Of a stretch of 49,148 nucleotides of DNA, positions 7,366 to 16,315 are shown piece after piece. The notes under the pieces were generated by a model. It saw nothing but the letters and a program-made list of their open reading frames with translations. It did not search any database and was not told where the DNA came from. The DNA is from an uncultured Anaerolineae bacterium (lineage in GTDB: Bacteria; Chloroflexota; Anaerolineae; Aggregatilineales; UBA2796), in NCBI GenBank assembly GCA_938005675.1, contig CALKXH010000050.1, positions 1 to 49,148 on the forward strand, read 5' to 3'. The position numbers and the translations under genes were made by a program. The stretch's first letter is position 1; every line of letters begins with the position of its first letter.

Positions 7366-8799
7366 ATGCGCTTCTCGCCGCTTTTCGTGCTGATCATCGT
7401 GATCCTCGCCGCCTTCGTGACCGCGCTCGCCGCGCTTGGAGCGTACATCGGCGTCCGCCAGATCGTCTTGCAATCGCCCATCGAGCTGCCGCCGCCACCT
7501 CAGTTTGGCGCGCCGACCGCCACGCCCGTCCCGCTGCAGGAGAGTACGCCGACCGCCGCCCTCCAAGCGCAGCCGACCGCCGTCGATTCCGCGCCCGAAT
7601 CGCCCGCTGAAGGGAGCGCCATCCCCGTCTGGACTGATCCCAAGCGCCTGACCATCTTGCTGCTGGGCGTCGATCAGCGCCCTAACGAGACTGGACCGTT
7701 CCGCACCGATACCATCATCGTGCTGAGCCTAGACCCCATCCGCAAGAGCGCCGCTATGCTCTCGATCCCGCGCGATGTGTGGGTGAAAATCCCCGATATC
7801 AGCCCGCCGCTCTCGCCCAATCGCATCAACGCGGCGAACTTCATCGGCGATCAGCTCAACTACCCGCCCGACGGCGGCGGACCGAAGCTAGCAGTTCGCA
7901 CGGTTGAGGCGCTGCTGGGCATCCCGATCCATCGCTACGTCCTGATCAACTTCGAGGCGTTCCGCACCGTCATCGACGCGCTGGGCGAGGTGACCGTCTG
8001 CCCGACCGAGCGCATCTTCGACGATCAGTACCCCGATTACGAGACCTACGGCGTGATCACGGTCGAGTTTCAGCCCGGCTGTCAGGCGCTCGACTCGACC
8101 CGCCTGCTGCAATACGCGCGCGTGCGCCACAACGCCGGCGATGACTTCGGGCGCGCCCTGCGCCAGCAAGAGGTCATCCGCGCCGTGCGCGAGCGGGCGC
8201 TCAGTCTGGGCGGCGTGGCTGCCCTGATCGGCAAGGCGGGCGCCATCTGGAACTCGCTCGCCGAGAACATCCGCACCGACCTGACCTTTGAGGAAATTCT
8301 GGCGCTGGCAAACCTCGCCCAAGAGATCACCGATATCAAATCCGCCGTGCTGACCATCAGGCGGGAAGGCGAGGGCGGTCAGCTGCTCTACAGCACGCTG
8401 CCCAGCGGCGAGCAGGTGCTCTCGCCCATCGCCGAGGAGGTTTTTGCGCTGGTGGTGCGCCTATTCGACTCCGGCACGGGCGCCCCGTCCGGATCGCCCA
8501 TCGCCGCCGAGAACGCGCGGCTGTATGTGGAAAACGGCGCTCTGGTGGATGGCTTGGCGGCTCGCACGCGCGATAGACTGATCAACGAAGGCTTCAACGT
8601 GGTGGAGATCGGCACGCTCAAGAGCGATTTCCCCTATCCCAAGACCGAGATTCACGTCTACACGGGCAAGATGGAGACGGCGCGCTACCTCGCCCAAGTG
8701 CTGGGCTTAGATGGCACTGCCATCCGCATCGAGACGGACGCGCCCGTCGGCATCGATATCAAGCTGATCGTCGGGCAGGACTTGGCGGGCGGCAACTGA
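7366..8799 (+). CDS. LytR-CpsA-Psr (LCP) family protein
   Basis: 477 residues: an N-terminal transmembrane helix (about 5-30), a Thr/Pro linker, the LCP domain (about 98-245) and a C-terminal LytR_C domain (about 380-470). LCP landmarks include LLLGVDQRP, the RTDTIIVLSLDP segment, SIPRDVWV and the RLLQYARVRH Arg cluster that binds the lipid pyrophosphate. Known LCP proteins move lipid-linked glycopolymers onto the cell wall or glycoproteins. It is 6 bases after the LysM lipoprotein, so the three genes probably work as one envelope module. The substrate here is unknown. Confidence 0.88.
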   Translation: MRFSPLFVLIIVILAAFVTALAALGAYIGVRQIVLQSPIELPPPPQFGAPTATPVPLQESTPTAALQAQPTAVDSAPESPAEGSAIPVWTDPKRLTILLLGVDQRPNETGPFRTDTIIVLSLDPIRKSAAMLSIPRDVWVKIPDISPPLSPNRINAANFIGDQLNYPPDGGGPKLAVRTVEALLGIPIHRYVLINFEAFRTVIDALGEVTVCPTERIFDDQYPDYETYGVITVEFQPGCQALDSTRLLQYARVRHNAGDDFGRALRQQEVIRAVRERALSLGGVAALIGKAGAIWNSLAENIRTDLTFEEILALANLAQEITDIKSAVLTIRREGEGGQLLYSTLPSGEQVLSPIAEEVFALVVRLFDSGTGAPSGSPIAAENARLYVENGALVDGLAARTRDRLINEGFNVVEIGTLKSDFPYPKTEIHVYTGKMETARYLAQVLGLDGTAIRIETDAPVGIDIKLIVGQDLAGGN

Positions 8800-8863
8800 G
8801 CGCTGCCCGCCCCGCCGAGCGGCTTGTGCAGAGACCCTACTACCTCATCGGCGCGCGCTGAGC

Positions 8864-8869
8864 TATAAT
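8864..8869 (+). promoter_or_regulatory. -10 box of the hpf promoter
   Basis: TATAAT, 66 bases before the hpf start codon; no good -35 is seen. The gap from 8800 to 8935 holds this box and the hpf ribosome binding site (GAGAGG at 8922-8927). Confidence 0.45.
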
Positions 8870-8935
8870 ATTAAGCAATCATGATTACAGCATCATGGGA
8901 CGCCGTCGTTTCATCTTTTTTGAGAGGAAAAAACC

Positions 8936-9502
8936 ATGAATGTACAGTTGCACGCAAAAAATTTTGAACTGGGCGAGCGGCTGCGCGGCTACGCCGAGAA
9001 AAAACTCGCCCGCCTCGACCGCTATTTGCCTCACATCACTCAGGTGACCCTCGAACTGAGCGAAGAGCATCGGCGCAGCGGCAATCAAAGCATCGCCCAG
9101 CTGACCGTGCGGGATCGGCGCGGCACGATCCTGCGCGCTGAAGAGCGCTCTCAAGCCGATGCCTTCGCCGCCATTGATGCTGTAGTGGATAAGATGTACC
9201 GCCAGATCAGCCGCTATAAGGGCAAGCGCCGTCGGCGTGCGGGCGACAAATTCGAGATGCTTGAGCCTGAGTTCGCCGCCGCCGAAGTGCCCGAAGGCGT
9301 GACCGAAGAAGAAGAGCCGACGCCTCAAATTGTGCGCCGCAAACGCATCGAGGTGCTGCCCATGAGCGAAGAAGAGGCGATTGATCAAATGGAGCTGCTC
9401 GGTCACGACTTCTTCATGTTCTTCAACGCCGAGACGCACACCATCAACGTGCTGTATCGCCGCAAGGAAGGCAATTTCGGTCTCTTGCAGCCGCTGCAGT
9501 GA
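8936..9502 (+). CDS. hpf: Ribosome hibernation promoting factor, long form
   Basis: 188 residues, the usual length of long HPF. The N-terminal domain (about 1-100) has the HPF/RaiA fold with basic residues that contact 16S rRNA (GYAEKKLARLDRYLP and GKRRRRAG). After a linker, the C-terminal dimerisation domain (about 130-188) shows IVRRKRIEVLPMSEEEAI and LGHDFFMFFNAET. Long HPF dimerises 70S ribosomes into inactive 100S particles in starvation or stress. The start has a strong GAGAGG ribosome binding site. It is monocistronic or loosely linked to the next gene, 63 bases away. Confidence 0.93.
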   Translation: MNVQLHAKNFELGERLRGYAEKKLARLDRYLPHITQVTLELSEEHRRSGNQSIAQLTVRDRRGTILRAEERSQADAFAAIDAVVDKMYRQISRYKGKRRRRAGDKFEMLEPEFAAAEVPEGVTEEEEPTPQIVRRKRIEVLPMSEEEAIDQMELLGHDFFMFFNAETHTINVLYRRKEGNFGLLQPLQ

Positions 9503-9565
9503 CCTCTCGGCGCGTGGTGGGCGGGCGCTCCCGCCTTGATCGGGCATCAACAGTGAGAACAATTT

Positions 9566-10690
9566 ATGACGGGTCTTGGGGCGGTCATCATGCTTGGGGC
9601 GGGCGGCAGCACGCCCCAAGAACAGCTCGTGCGCGATGCGCAGCGCGCCAACGTCCGCGATTTGCTTCACTTGTTGCGCGCTAACCGCGTCGAGCAGATC
9701 GTCCTAGCCGCCCCACAGACCGATTGGCTCTCCGACGACCGCGACCTGATCCGCGCCGACGACCTGCCCAACGCGCCCTTTCACTTCGGGCAGCGCCTCG
9801 CCGCCCTGATCAGCGCCTACCGCTACGATCCAGCGCTCTACTTTGGCGGCGGCAGCACCCCCCTGCTCGACTCGACGCTCATGGAGACTATCGTGGGCAT
9901 CGTCACGCAAGCGGCGAGCGGCAGTTCCAACCTGCCCGACCGCCTCGCCCTGACCAACAATCTGCACAGCAGCGACTGGATCGGTTTCACCCAAGTGGCA
10001 CGAGCGCTGCCCATCGTCGCCGATCAGCGCCGCGATAACAGCATTGCCTGGGCGCTGCGCGAGAACGGCGGCTACGAAGTGCGGGCGCTCTCCGCCTTGC
10101 GCCCCGCCACCGGCTTCGATATCGATACGCCCACCGATCTGGCGCTGCTGGCTCAGCATCCCGATATCATGCCCAATTTGCGCGCCGTCCTCGATGACGT
10201 GCGCCTGACCTCGATCCCCATCGAGGCGGTCTTGGACGTATTGCGGCAAAACGGCAAGACCGTCGCGCTGATCGGGCGCGTCTCGCCGATGGCGTGGAGC
10301 GCCCTCAATCGCGTCTGCCAAGTCTGGACGCGCGTGATCGCCGAAGAGCGCGGCATGGTCGCCAGCGAGCGCGAGGCGCGCGGCGAGGTGCGCTCGCTGT
10401 TGCTGCCCATGCTGGAGGGTCTGGGCATGGAGGGCTTCTTCGCTCAGCTGGCTGAGCTGGCGGACGCCGTCCTGTTCGATACGCGCGTCCTGTTCGCGGC
10501 GCGCGGCATGACGCCCAGCGCGGCGGATCGCTACGCCTCCGACCTGCTGTGGCACTGGGCGATTGAGGATGAATGGCTGCGCGCCTTCACTTTCGCGGCG
10601 GCGACCGCGCCGATCCCCGTCGTGCTGGGCGGACACAGCCTCGTCTCAGGCGGCTTGCACGCCCTCGTCGAGATTCTTCAGCGCACTTGA
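9566..10690 (+). CDS. CofC/MobA-like nucleotidyltransferase-related protein
   Basis: 374 residues, tentative. The N-terminal 230 residues look like a nucleotidyltransferase fold: a Gly-rich start (GAVIMLGAGGS), a middle YFGGGSTPLL segment, and GFDIDTPTDLALL (from 183), a motif typical of CofC-like guanylyltransferases. The start lacks the usual LAAGxSxRMG signature, so catalysis is uncertain. The last 140 residues are helical and unassigned. No coenzyme F420 genes are nearby. It overlaps the convergent glycosyltransferase gene by 13 bases. Confidence 0.6.
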   Translation: MTGLGAVIMLGAGGSTPQEQLVRDAQRANVRDLLHLLRANRVEQIVLAAPQTDWLSDDRDLIRADDLPNAPFHFGQRLAALISAYRYDPALYFGGGSTPLLDSTLMETIVGIVTQAASGSSNLPDRLALTNNLHSSDWIGFTQVARALPIVADQRRDNSIAWALRENGGYEVRALSALRPATGFDIDTPTDLALLAQHPDIMPNLRAVLDDVRLTSIPIEAVLDVLRQNGKTVALIGRVSPMAWSALNRVCQVWTRVIAEERGMVASEREARGEVRSLLLPMLEGLGMEGFFAQLAELADAVLFDTRVLFAARGMTPSAADRYASDLLWHWAIEDEWLRAFTFAAATAPIPVVLGGHSLVSGGLHALVEILQRT

Positions 10691-11445
10691 GCCGCCTCGC
10701 GCCACAAACGCCCCAACAAGACGTACTTGCGCCACTCGTAGTACGCCATCAGCAGCGAGAGCCGCAAGCCGTGCAGACCGTCGCGGTAGCCGCCCAGAGT
10801 CAGGAAGCGCCAACGGAAATGGCGCAGCGGCTGCAGGATGTAATTGTGCGGCTTGGCGCGCACGCCCTGCTTGAACAGCTCCTGTGCGGCGAAAGCGGTG
10901 TAGCGGCGCTGCTTGTGGTGGAATTGGCGGGCGTCGCGGTAGTTATAGTGCACTAGCGGGACGCTCAAATAGCCCGCCGTGCCGTCTAGCAACACGATCT
11001 CATGCACGTCGCGGGTCAGGTCGTAGCGGGCGCGGCGGGCGCGCAGCAAGCGCAGCTGATAATCAGGGTACCAGCCCGCGCCGCGCGTCAGCCTGCCAAA
11101 GATGTAGTTGTGACGCGGCAGCCAGAAGCCATCATGCTCAGTCTGGGCGATGGCGGCGCGCATCTCGGCGGCTTGCTCAGGGCTGGAGCGCTCGTCGGCA
11201 TCGATGAAGAACAGCCACTCGGTCTGCGCCTCGAACAGGCGCAGCGCCGCCTCGCGCTGAGCGCTGTAGTTCTCAAACGGGTGCTGGACGATCTGCGCGC
11301 CGCATTCTTGAGCGATCTCAAGGGTACGATCCGCGCTGAACGAGTCGAAGACGATCACGGCATCCGCCCAGCGCGCCGATTCAATGCACGCCGCGATGTG
11401 CGCTTCCTCATCTTTGGTCAGGATGACGGCGATCAGGCGCGTCAC
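10678..11445 (-). CDS. Glycosyltransferase family 2 (WaaE/KdtX-like)
   Basis: 255 residues, soluble GT-A fold. The start LIAVILTKDEEAHIAACIES and the FIDADE motif (DxD equivalent, about residue 81) are typical of the group that includes lipopolysaccharide core beta-glucosyltransferases. The C-terminal helices are basic and may lie on the membrane. The start is a GTG whose GTGA overlaps the stop of the upstream glycosyltransferase gene, so translation is coupled. With that gene it probably builds a surface glycan; the sugar and acceptor cannot be read from the sequence. Confidence 0.85.
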   Translation of the reverse strand: MTRLIAVILTKDEEAHIAACIESARWADAVIVFDSFSADRTLEIAQECGAQIVQHPFENYSAQREAALRLFEAQTEWLFFIDADERSSPEQAAEMRAAIAQTEHDGFWLPRHNYIFGRLTRGAGWYPDYQLRLLRARRARYDLTRDVHEIVLLDGTAGYLSVPLVHYNYRDARQFHHKQRRYTAFAAQELFKQGVRAKPHNYILQPLRHFRWRFLTLGGYRDGLHGLRLSLLMAYYEWRKYVLLGRLWREAAQVR

Positions 11446-12434
11446 AGGCGCAGCACCTCCCGATAGGCTGCGATCAGCGCCTCAGACTCAGCGGCGCTCA
11501 GTGCGCCCCGAGCCGCCATGCGCCGCACCTTGCCGATCTGGGCGCGCATCCCCAAAGCGATCAGCCGCTTGGCGAGCCACGCCCGCAAGGGCGTGTAGAA
11601 TTTGCGGTAAAAGCGCAGCCGACTGCGCCACAGATGCACCACGCTCTGCGGGCGGACTTGGCGGGCGCTCTGCCCCTCTAGGTGCGTGATGTGCGCGCGC
11701 GGCACAAGGTAGATTTCCCAGCCGGCGCGCCGAATGCGCAGACTCCAGTCCAGCTCTTCGGCGTAGAGGAAGTAGCCCTCATCGAACAGCCCGACTGCCT
11801 CAATCGCCTCGCGGCGGAGCATCATGGCGGCGCCGAGCGTGTGTTCAACCGCGAAAGGCGGTTGATCGGGCGCGTATAAGCGGCGCGGATAGCGTCCGTT
11901 CAAGGCGCTCTCGTAGAGTCTGCCTTGCAGCGCAGCGGGCAGCGGCAAGAGATCGATGGCGATCTGAGTCAAGCCGGGGAAGCGGAAGGCGCTATGCTGC
12001 AGCGAGCCATCGGGGTAGCTCAGGCGCGCTCCGACTAAACCGGCGCAGGGCAAGCTGAAGAGCGCCTCGTAGAGCGCTTGCACGGCGCCGCGCTGGACGA
12101 GCGTATCCGGGTTGAGCAGGAAGACGGCGCGCGGGGCGTTCGGGGCATTTCCGGGCGCATCGCTGAAGCCGAGCGCCCGCAGCGCGAGGTTATTGCCCGC
12201 CCCGAAGCCCAGATTAGCCCCGCTCTCAATGACTGTCACGCGCTCGAAGGCGGCGGCGCGGATCGCCTCAGCCGTGCCATCCAACGAGGCGTTATCGACC
12301 ACCCAGACCGCCCAGTCGAGATCGCTCGCGGCGAGATCGGCGGTCAGAGTCCGTAGCGCCTCCAAGACCAGCTCGCGCACGTTCCACGTCACGATGATGG
12401 CGGCGAGATCGGCGGGCGGAGCGAGGCGATTCAT
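11442..12434 (-). CDS. Glycosyltransferase family 2 (rhamnosyltransferase-like)
   Basis: 330 residues. The N-terminal GT-A domain shows AAIIVTWNVRELV, VVDNASLDGT, LGFGAGNN and FLLNPDT, the normal pattern of the WbbL-like GT2 subgroup. Further motifs are GAAMMLRREA, DEGYFLYAEELDW and a HLEGQSA segment near the C-terminus. No transmembrane helix is clear. It starts 6 bases after the lipoprotein gene and overlaps the next glycosyltransferase by 4 bases, so the three genes form one operon. Confidence 0.87.
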   Translation of the reverse strand: MNRLAPPADLAAIIVTWNVRELVLEALRTLTADLAASDLDWAVWVVDNASLDGTAEAIRAAAFERVTVIESGANLGFGAGNNLALRALGFSDAPGNAPNAPRAVFLLNPDTLVQRGAVQALYEALFSLPCAGLVGARLSYPDGSLQHSAFRFPGLTQIAIDLLPLPAALQGRLYESALNGRYPRRLYAPDQPPFAVEHTLGAAMMLRREAIEAVGLFDEGYFLYAEELDWSLRIRRAGWEIYLVPRAHITHLEGQSARQVRPQSVVHLWRSRLRFYRKFYTPLRAWLAKRLIALGMRAQIGKVRRMAARGALSAAESEALIAAYREVLRL

Positions 12435-12440
12435 GCGCGC

Positions 12441-13388
12441 TCAGCGGCTGGCGGTCAGCAGATCGAGGGCGGCGAGGCGCAAGAGCGCATCGAGCGCCGC
12501 CACGCGCCCCGACTCGGCTGGCACGAAGGCGCTGACGTTCACAGCGGCGCGCCACGCCGCCCGATTCTCCAAAAAGACTTGGCGGACTTGCTCGCTCAGG
12601 CTGGCGGGGATCAGCGGCGAGACGACCAAGCCGCCCAGCGGCACTTCGGGCGTGGTGAGGACGGTGCGCAGCGCCTGAGTCAGGTTCACGCCCTCGACGC
12701 GGTAACGGCTGAGCGTGCCCGTCTCGATGGCGCCGATGCACTCGCCCAGCGCCACAGCTCGCAGCATCGAGGGGACATCCGGCAGGCGGCGCACGTCCCT
12801 GAAGCTCAAAAAGGGATCGAAGCCGTTGCTGCGCATGGCGAGGGCGGGCAGAATCCAGTCGCTCAAGCCGCCGTCCTGCACGCGGCAGAAAACGCGCCCG
12901 GCGAAGTCCCGCACGGCTGTGATACCGCTCCCGCTCGCCGCCACGATCTGGCTGCTGATGCCGCTGAGACGGCGTGCGCCCTCGACTTGCTCAGTGAAGA
13001 GCAGCGGCGATGCGCAGCCGCGCGCCTGTGCTGCGAGCAGAGTCCAACTATCCACGACTCCGAAGGCGGGCAGCTCGCCGCACAAGGCGGCGAGGGCTTG
13101 AGTCGGGCTGGCATAGAACTCAACGCGGAACGAGAAGCCCGTTTGATCGCGCAACGCCTGTTCCAGCGCCCCGCCGACCGCGTTGATATCCTCCGAGAGG
13201 ATGACGAGCGGGAAGGGGCGCGTCTCGGCGCCGAACGGCACAGCCGTCGCCACGGTCGGCAGCGGCTGCGAGAGCGGCGTGGGCGTCGGCAAGGGCGTGG
13301 CGGTCGGCAGGACGGGACGATCCGCGCCGCAAGCGGCGAGGAACAACGCAGCCAGCAAAATCAGCGTCACGTGACGGATAGCGCACAC
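12441..13388 (-). CDS. PhnD/PhnD-like substrate-binding lipoprotein
   Basis: 315 residues. The signal peptide ends in lipobox LAAC, followed by a Thr/Pro linker and a periplasmic binding protein type II fold resembling phosphate/phosphonate binding proteins (GALEQALRDQTGF and a SQIVAASGSGI segment; an internal receptor-type hinge near 170-180). No permease or ATPase gene is next to it; instead two glycosyltransferases follow directly. It may be an orphan binding protein that feeds a distant transporter or acts as a sensor. The start is GTG 13388; a GTG at 13370 is possible but removes the N-terminal charge. Confidence 0.72.
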   Translation of the reverse strand: MCAIRHVTLILLAALFLAACGADRPVLPTATPLPTPTPLSQPLPTVATAVPFGAETRPFPLVILSEDINAVGGALEQALRDQTGFSFRVEFYASPTQALAALCGELPAFGVVDSWTLLAAQARGCASPLLFTEQVEGARRLSGISSQIVAASGSGITAVRDFAGRVFCRVQDGGLSDWILPALAMRSNGFDPFLSFRDVRRLPDVPSMLRAVALGECIGAIETGTLSRYRVEGVNLTQALRTVLTTPEVPLGGLVVSPLIPASLSEQVRQVFLENRAAWRAAVNVSAFVPAESGRVAALDALLRLAALDLLTASR

Positions 13389-13419
13389 TCCGATCTTGAT
13401 CAGTTCATCAGCGCCTCTG

Positions 13420-13425
13420 AGTATA
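13420..13425 (-). promoter_or_regulatory. Candidate -10 box for the lipoprotein-glycosyltransferase operon
   Basis: TATACT on the minus strand, about 32 bases before the GTG at 13388, in the 57-base gap after the thiolase gene. There is no clear -35. Confidence 0.3.
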
Positions 13426-13445
13426 GACGGCGCAACGCGCGACGG

Positions 13446-14660
13446 CTACTCAACCTCAACCGCCATGGCGACCGCCTCGCCGCCGCCCAAGCACAACGCC
13501 GCTACGCCGCGCTTGAGTCCGCGATCCTTGAGGGCGTAGATCAAGGTGATCAGCACGCGCGCGCCGCTAGCGCCGACGGGATGTCCGAGCGCGATCGCGC
13601 CGCCATTGACGTTCAGCTTGTCCATCGGCAACTCGTAGCCCTCGCGCGCCAAGCCGCGCAGGTCTGCCAGCACTTGGGCGGCGAACGCCTCGTTGATCTC
13701 GAACAGATCGACGTCCGCCATTTGCCAGCCGGCGCGCTCCAGCGCCACCGGAATCGCCTTGACCGGCGCGTAGAAAAGCCAACGCGGATCGAGCGCCGCC
13801 TGCCCGTAGCCCACCACGCGCGCCAAAGGCTGCACGCCGTGCCGCTCGGCGAAGTCGCGGCGCGCCACCACCACGGCTGAGGCGCCGTCGTTCAAGCCGG
13901 GCGCGTTGCCCGCCGTGACGCGCCCGTTCGGATCGAAGGCGGGCTTGAGCTTGGCGAGCGACTCCATGGTTGTATCCGGGCGGATCGGCTCGTCGCGATC
14001 CAGCGTGAGCGCGCCTTTCTTATCCTGCAAGGTGATCGGCACGATCTCCGCCTTGAATTTGCCCGCTTCGGTCGCCGCCGCTGCCTTTTGATGGCTGCTG
14101 AGCGCAAATTCGTCCATCTCCTCGCGGCTGACCTCAAGCTGATCGGCGATGAACTCAGCGGCGTTGCCCATCAGCTGATCGGTGATTGAGCAGAACAAGC
14201 CGTCGTGCTGGAGGCTATCTTTCAGCTCCACGTGACCGTAACGCGCGCCGCTGCGCGCCGTCATATCCAGATAGGGCGCGTTGCTCATGCTCTCCACGCC
14301 GCCCGCCACGTAAGCGACGCCATCGCCCGCCTTGATGCCGTTCGCCGCCAACATGACCGCTTTCAGGCTGCTGCCACAGGCTTTGTTGACCGCGATGCCG
14401 CCGACGCTCGTCGGGAAGCCCGCCCCGATCCAGATTTGGCGCGGCACAGCTTGCCCAGAGCCAGCCGCCACCACTTGCCCGATGATCACCTCGCTGATGC
14501 TCTCAGGCGGCAAGCCGCTGCGCTCGATGGCGGCGCGCACCGCCATGCTGCCCAGCTGCACGGCGCTGAACGGCTTCAGCGCGCCCAGAAACTTGCCCTG
14601 CGGCAGGCGCGCGCCGCTCAGGATCACCACATCGGATGCTTGTTTACCATTCGTCGTCAT
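13446..14660 (-). CDS. Acetyl-CoA acetyltransferase (thiolase)
   Basis: 404 residues, normal thiolase length. It catalyses the reversible Claisen condensation of two acetyl-CoA or cleavage of 3-ketoacyl-CoA. Catalytic motifs are the nucleophile Cys95 (NKACGSSLKAV), the His in GHPVGASGARV and the second Cys in CLGGGEAVAM. The N-terminus VVILSGARLPQGKFLGAL is typical. The frame is open further upstream, into the HIT gene, but ATG 14660 has a good AGAGGA ribosome binding site and starts exactly at the conserved region. It is followed by a different operon and sits just after the HIT gene, 25 bases away. Confidence 0.92.
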   Translation of the reverse strand: MTTNGKQASDVVILSGARLPQGKFLGALKPFSAVQLGSMAVRAAIERSGLPPESISEVIIGQVVAAGSGQAVPRQIWIGAGFPTSVGGIAVNKACGSSLKAVMLAANGIKAGDGVAYVAGGVESMSNAPYLDMTARSGARYGHVELKDSLQHDGLFCSITDQLMGNAAEFIADQLEVSREEMDEFALSSHQKAAAATEAGKFKAEIVPITLQDKKGALTLDRDEPIRPDTTMESLAKLKPAFDPNGRVTAGNAPGLNDGASAVVVARRDFAERHGVQPLARVVGYGQAALDPRWLFYAPVKAIPVALERAGWQMADVDLFEINEAFAAQVLADLRGLAREGYELPMDKLNVNGGAIALGHPVGASGARVLITLIYALKDRGLKRGVAALCLGGGEAVAMAVEVE

Positions 14661-14685
14661 AAAAACAGTCCTCTTTTTGAAAAAA

Positions 14686-15195
14686 CTAGCCGCCGCTCGG
14701 CGGCGCTTGCCATGCCTCGCGCAGTTTGCGCCACGTCTCAACCAGTTCGTCGGGGATGATGCGCGTGCCGCCGACCACCGACATGAAGTTGGTATCGCCT
14801 GCCCAGCGTGGCACGATGTGCAGGTGAAAATGCCCCGCCACGCCCGCGCCCGCCGCCTCGCCCAGATTGGCGCCCACATTGAACGCCTGCGGCTTATAGA
14901 TGCGCCGCAGCGCCGCCAAGGCGGCGTTGGTGGTGAGCATCAAGTCGGTCAGCGCCTCAGGCGGCAGCTGCTCGGTGCTCGGCACGTGGGCGTATGGCAC
15001 AACCATCAAGTGACCGTTGTTGTACGGATACAGGTTCAAGGTCACGTACACATGGGTCGAGCGGTAGACGACCAGCTCAGCCTGATCGTCGGCGTTGACT
15101 TTAGCGCAGAAGATGCAGTCTACTTCGGGCTTCTTTCTATCGCCGCTCAGATAGCCGTAGCGCCACGGCGTATATAAATGGTCAAAATTAGACAT
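14686..15195 (-). CDS. HIT family hydrolase
   Basis: 169 residues. The HIT triad is HFHLH (His122, His124, His126), giving nucleotidyl hydrolase or transferase activity on AMP-linked or diadenosine polyphosphate substrates. CIFC (27-30) is probably half of a zinc site seen in many bacterial HIT proteins. NLYPYNNGHLMVVPYAH is typical of the AP4A phosphorylase-like subgroup. An open frame extends to 15393 but reads through low-quality sequence; ATG 15195 is the family start. The exact substrate is not known. Confidence 0.88.
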   Translation of the reverse strand: MSNFDHLYTPWRYGYLSGDRKKPEVDCIFCAKVNADDQAELVVYRSTHVYVTLNLYPYNNGHLMVVPYAHVPSTEQLPPEALTDLMLTTNAALAALRRIYKPQAFNVGANLGEAAGAGVAGHFHLHIVPRWAGDTNFMSVVGGTRIIPDELVETWRKLREAWQAPPSGG

Positions 15196-15253
15196 AAGGC
15201 AGCCGCAATAAGCACTGATCGGGCAAGACGCGGCACAAAAAAGCCGCCCCCTT

Positions 15254-15259
15254 ATTCTA
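15254..15259 (-). promoter_or_regulatory. Candidate -10 box for the HIT-thiolase operon
   Basis: TAGAAT on the minus strand, 58 bases before the HIT start codon. No clear -35. A GCGGC/GCCGC hairpin with a U-rich loop (15230-15247) falls in the leader. Confidence 0.3.
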
Positions 15260-15307
15260 GCGCCTCTGGGGCAAAATGAAAGGTCGGTTTTGAGGGCGCG
15301 CGGCGCG

Positions 15308-16216
15308 TCACGCCTCGTCTTCGAGCGGCTGGATGGCGCTGCCCTCGTGAACGGCGCGCAGCCGCCGATAAGTCGCCTGCAGGGTGAGCGCATCCGCCAC
15401 GTGGAACGGCTCCGGCGCCTCCACGCCGACTGTGCCGCGCGCCTCGACTTCGATCAGGGCTTGCAGCAGCTCGCGGTAGGCGAAATCCGCCTCGTTCAGC
15501 GGGATGTGCTGACGCTCGCCCTTCGGACCGTACTCGATGCCGCTCAAGTGGATGTGCAGAGTCTCTAAGCCGCGCCTGCCCAGCCCATCTTCGACCGCTT
15601 TGAGCATGGCGCGGAACTCCTCGTAGGTGTTGTGCTTGCCGTCGCGGGCGTGCAGATGGGCGAAGTCGAGGGCGGGCAGGACGCCCTCGACCTCGCGGCT
15701 GAGCTGAATGACCTCATCCAACGAGCCGAACATGGCGGGCTTGCCCATCGTCTCAGGGCGCAAAGTCACCTCAACGCCCTCGGCGCGCAGGATGGCGGTC
15801 AGCTCCAGCAACTTTTCGCGCACGCGCTCGTAGACTCGTTCAGGCGGCTGGTTGTGATAGGAGGCGGCGTGAAAGACGATATCGCGCGCGCCCGCTAGGA
15901 AGCCTTTGCGCGCCGCCGCCAGCAACCGCTCATCGCTTTTGCGCATGAGTTCGGCGGTCTGGCTGTTCAGATTGATGAAGTAGGGCGCGTGGACGCTCAG
16001 CGTGATGGCGTGCTGCTCAGCCGCCGCTTTGATGGCAGCGCAAGCTTCATCGGTGACGCGCACGCTCTGCACCCAAGCGATCTCGAGGTGATCCAAGCCG
16101 AGCGCGCGGCTGTGGGCGATAGCGAGCGGCGTGCCGCCGGGCTTGGGCGTGGTCTGGGGCGCGCCGACCGTGCCGAAGCGCAGCGGGTCGGCGAGCGGGA
16201 GGCTCGATCTGGACAT
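15308..16216 (-). CDS. Endonuclease IV-like TIM barrel protein
   Basis: 302 residues, AP endonuclease family 2 fold, which in endonuclease IV uses three zinc ions to cut DNA at abasic sites. Matching metal-ligand regions are SVHAPYFINLNS, IVFHAASY, RPETMGK, ALDFAHLHAR and HIHLSGIEYG. The last ligand region reads GERQHIPL; the DRH seen in E. coli Nfo is not there, so the Asp ligand is replaced. Some archaeal-type homologues, as far as I recall, have a similar GERxH form. Hence either an AP endonuclease of that branch or a sugar isomerase relative. It is divergent from the protease gene at 16316. Confidence 0.75.
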   Translation of the reverse strand: MSRSSLPLADPLRFGTVGAPQTTPKPGGTPLAIAHSRALGLDHLEIAWVQSVRVTDEACAAIKAAAEQHAITLSVHAPYFINLNSQTAELMRKSDERLLAAARKGFLAGARDIVFHAASYHNQPPERVYERVREKLLELTAILRAEGVEVTLRPETMGKPAMFGSLDEVIQLSREVEGVLPALDFAHLHARDGKHNTYEEFRAMLKAVEDGLGRRGLETLHIHLSGIEYGPKGERQHIPLNEADFAYRELLQALIEVEARGTVGVEAPEPFHVADALTLQATYRRLRAVHEGSAIQPLEDEA

Positions 16217-16315
16217 GGAAGATTCCTCTACGGCGGCAAGCCGTGTTAAAGTCAGGGCGAACTACGTGAAATTGTACGCAAACTGGGCGGAAAACCGCAA
16301 AAGGCAAGTCACAGC

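Noticed and set aside
12579-13880. 433-codon open frame on the plus strand across the lipoprotein and thiolase genes
   Set aside because: It runs opposite two well-supported genes and encodes low-complexity Ala/Arg/Gln-rich sequence.
14661-14879. N-terminal extension of the thiolase
   Set aside because: It lies inside the HIT gene in another frame, and a strong ribosome binding site precedes ATG 14660.
15230-15247. GCGGC/GCCGC hairpin as a terminator
   Set aside because: The T-run is in the loop and not after the stem.
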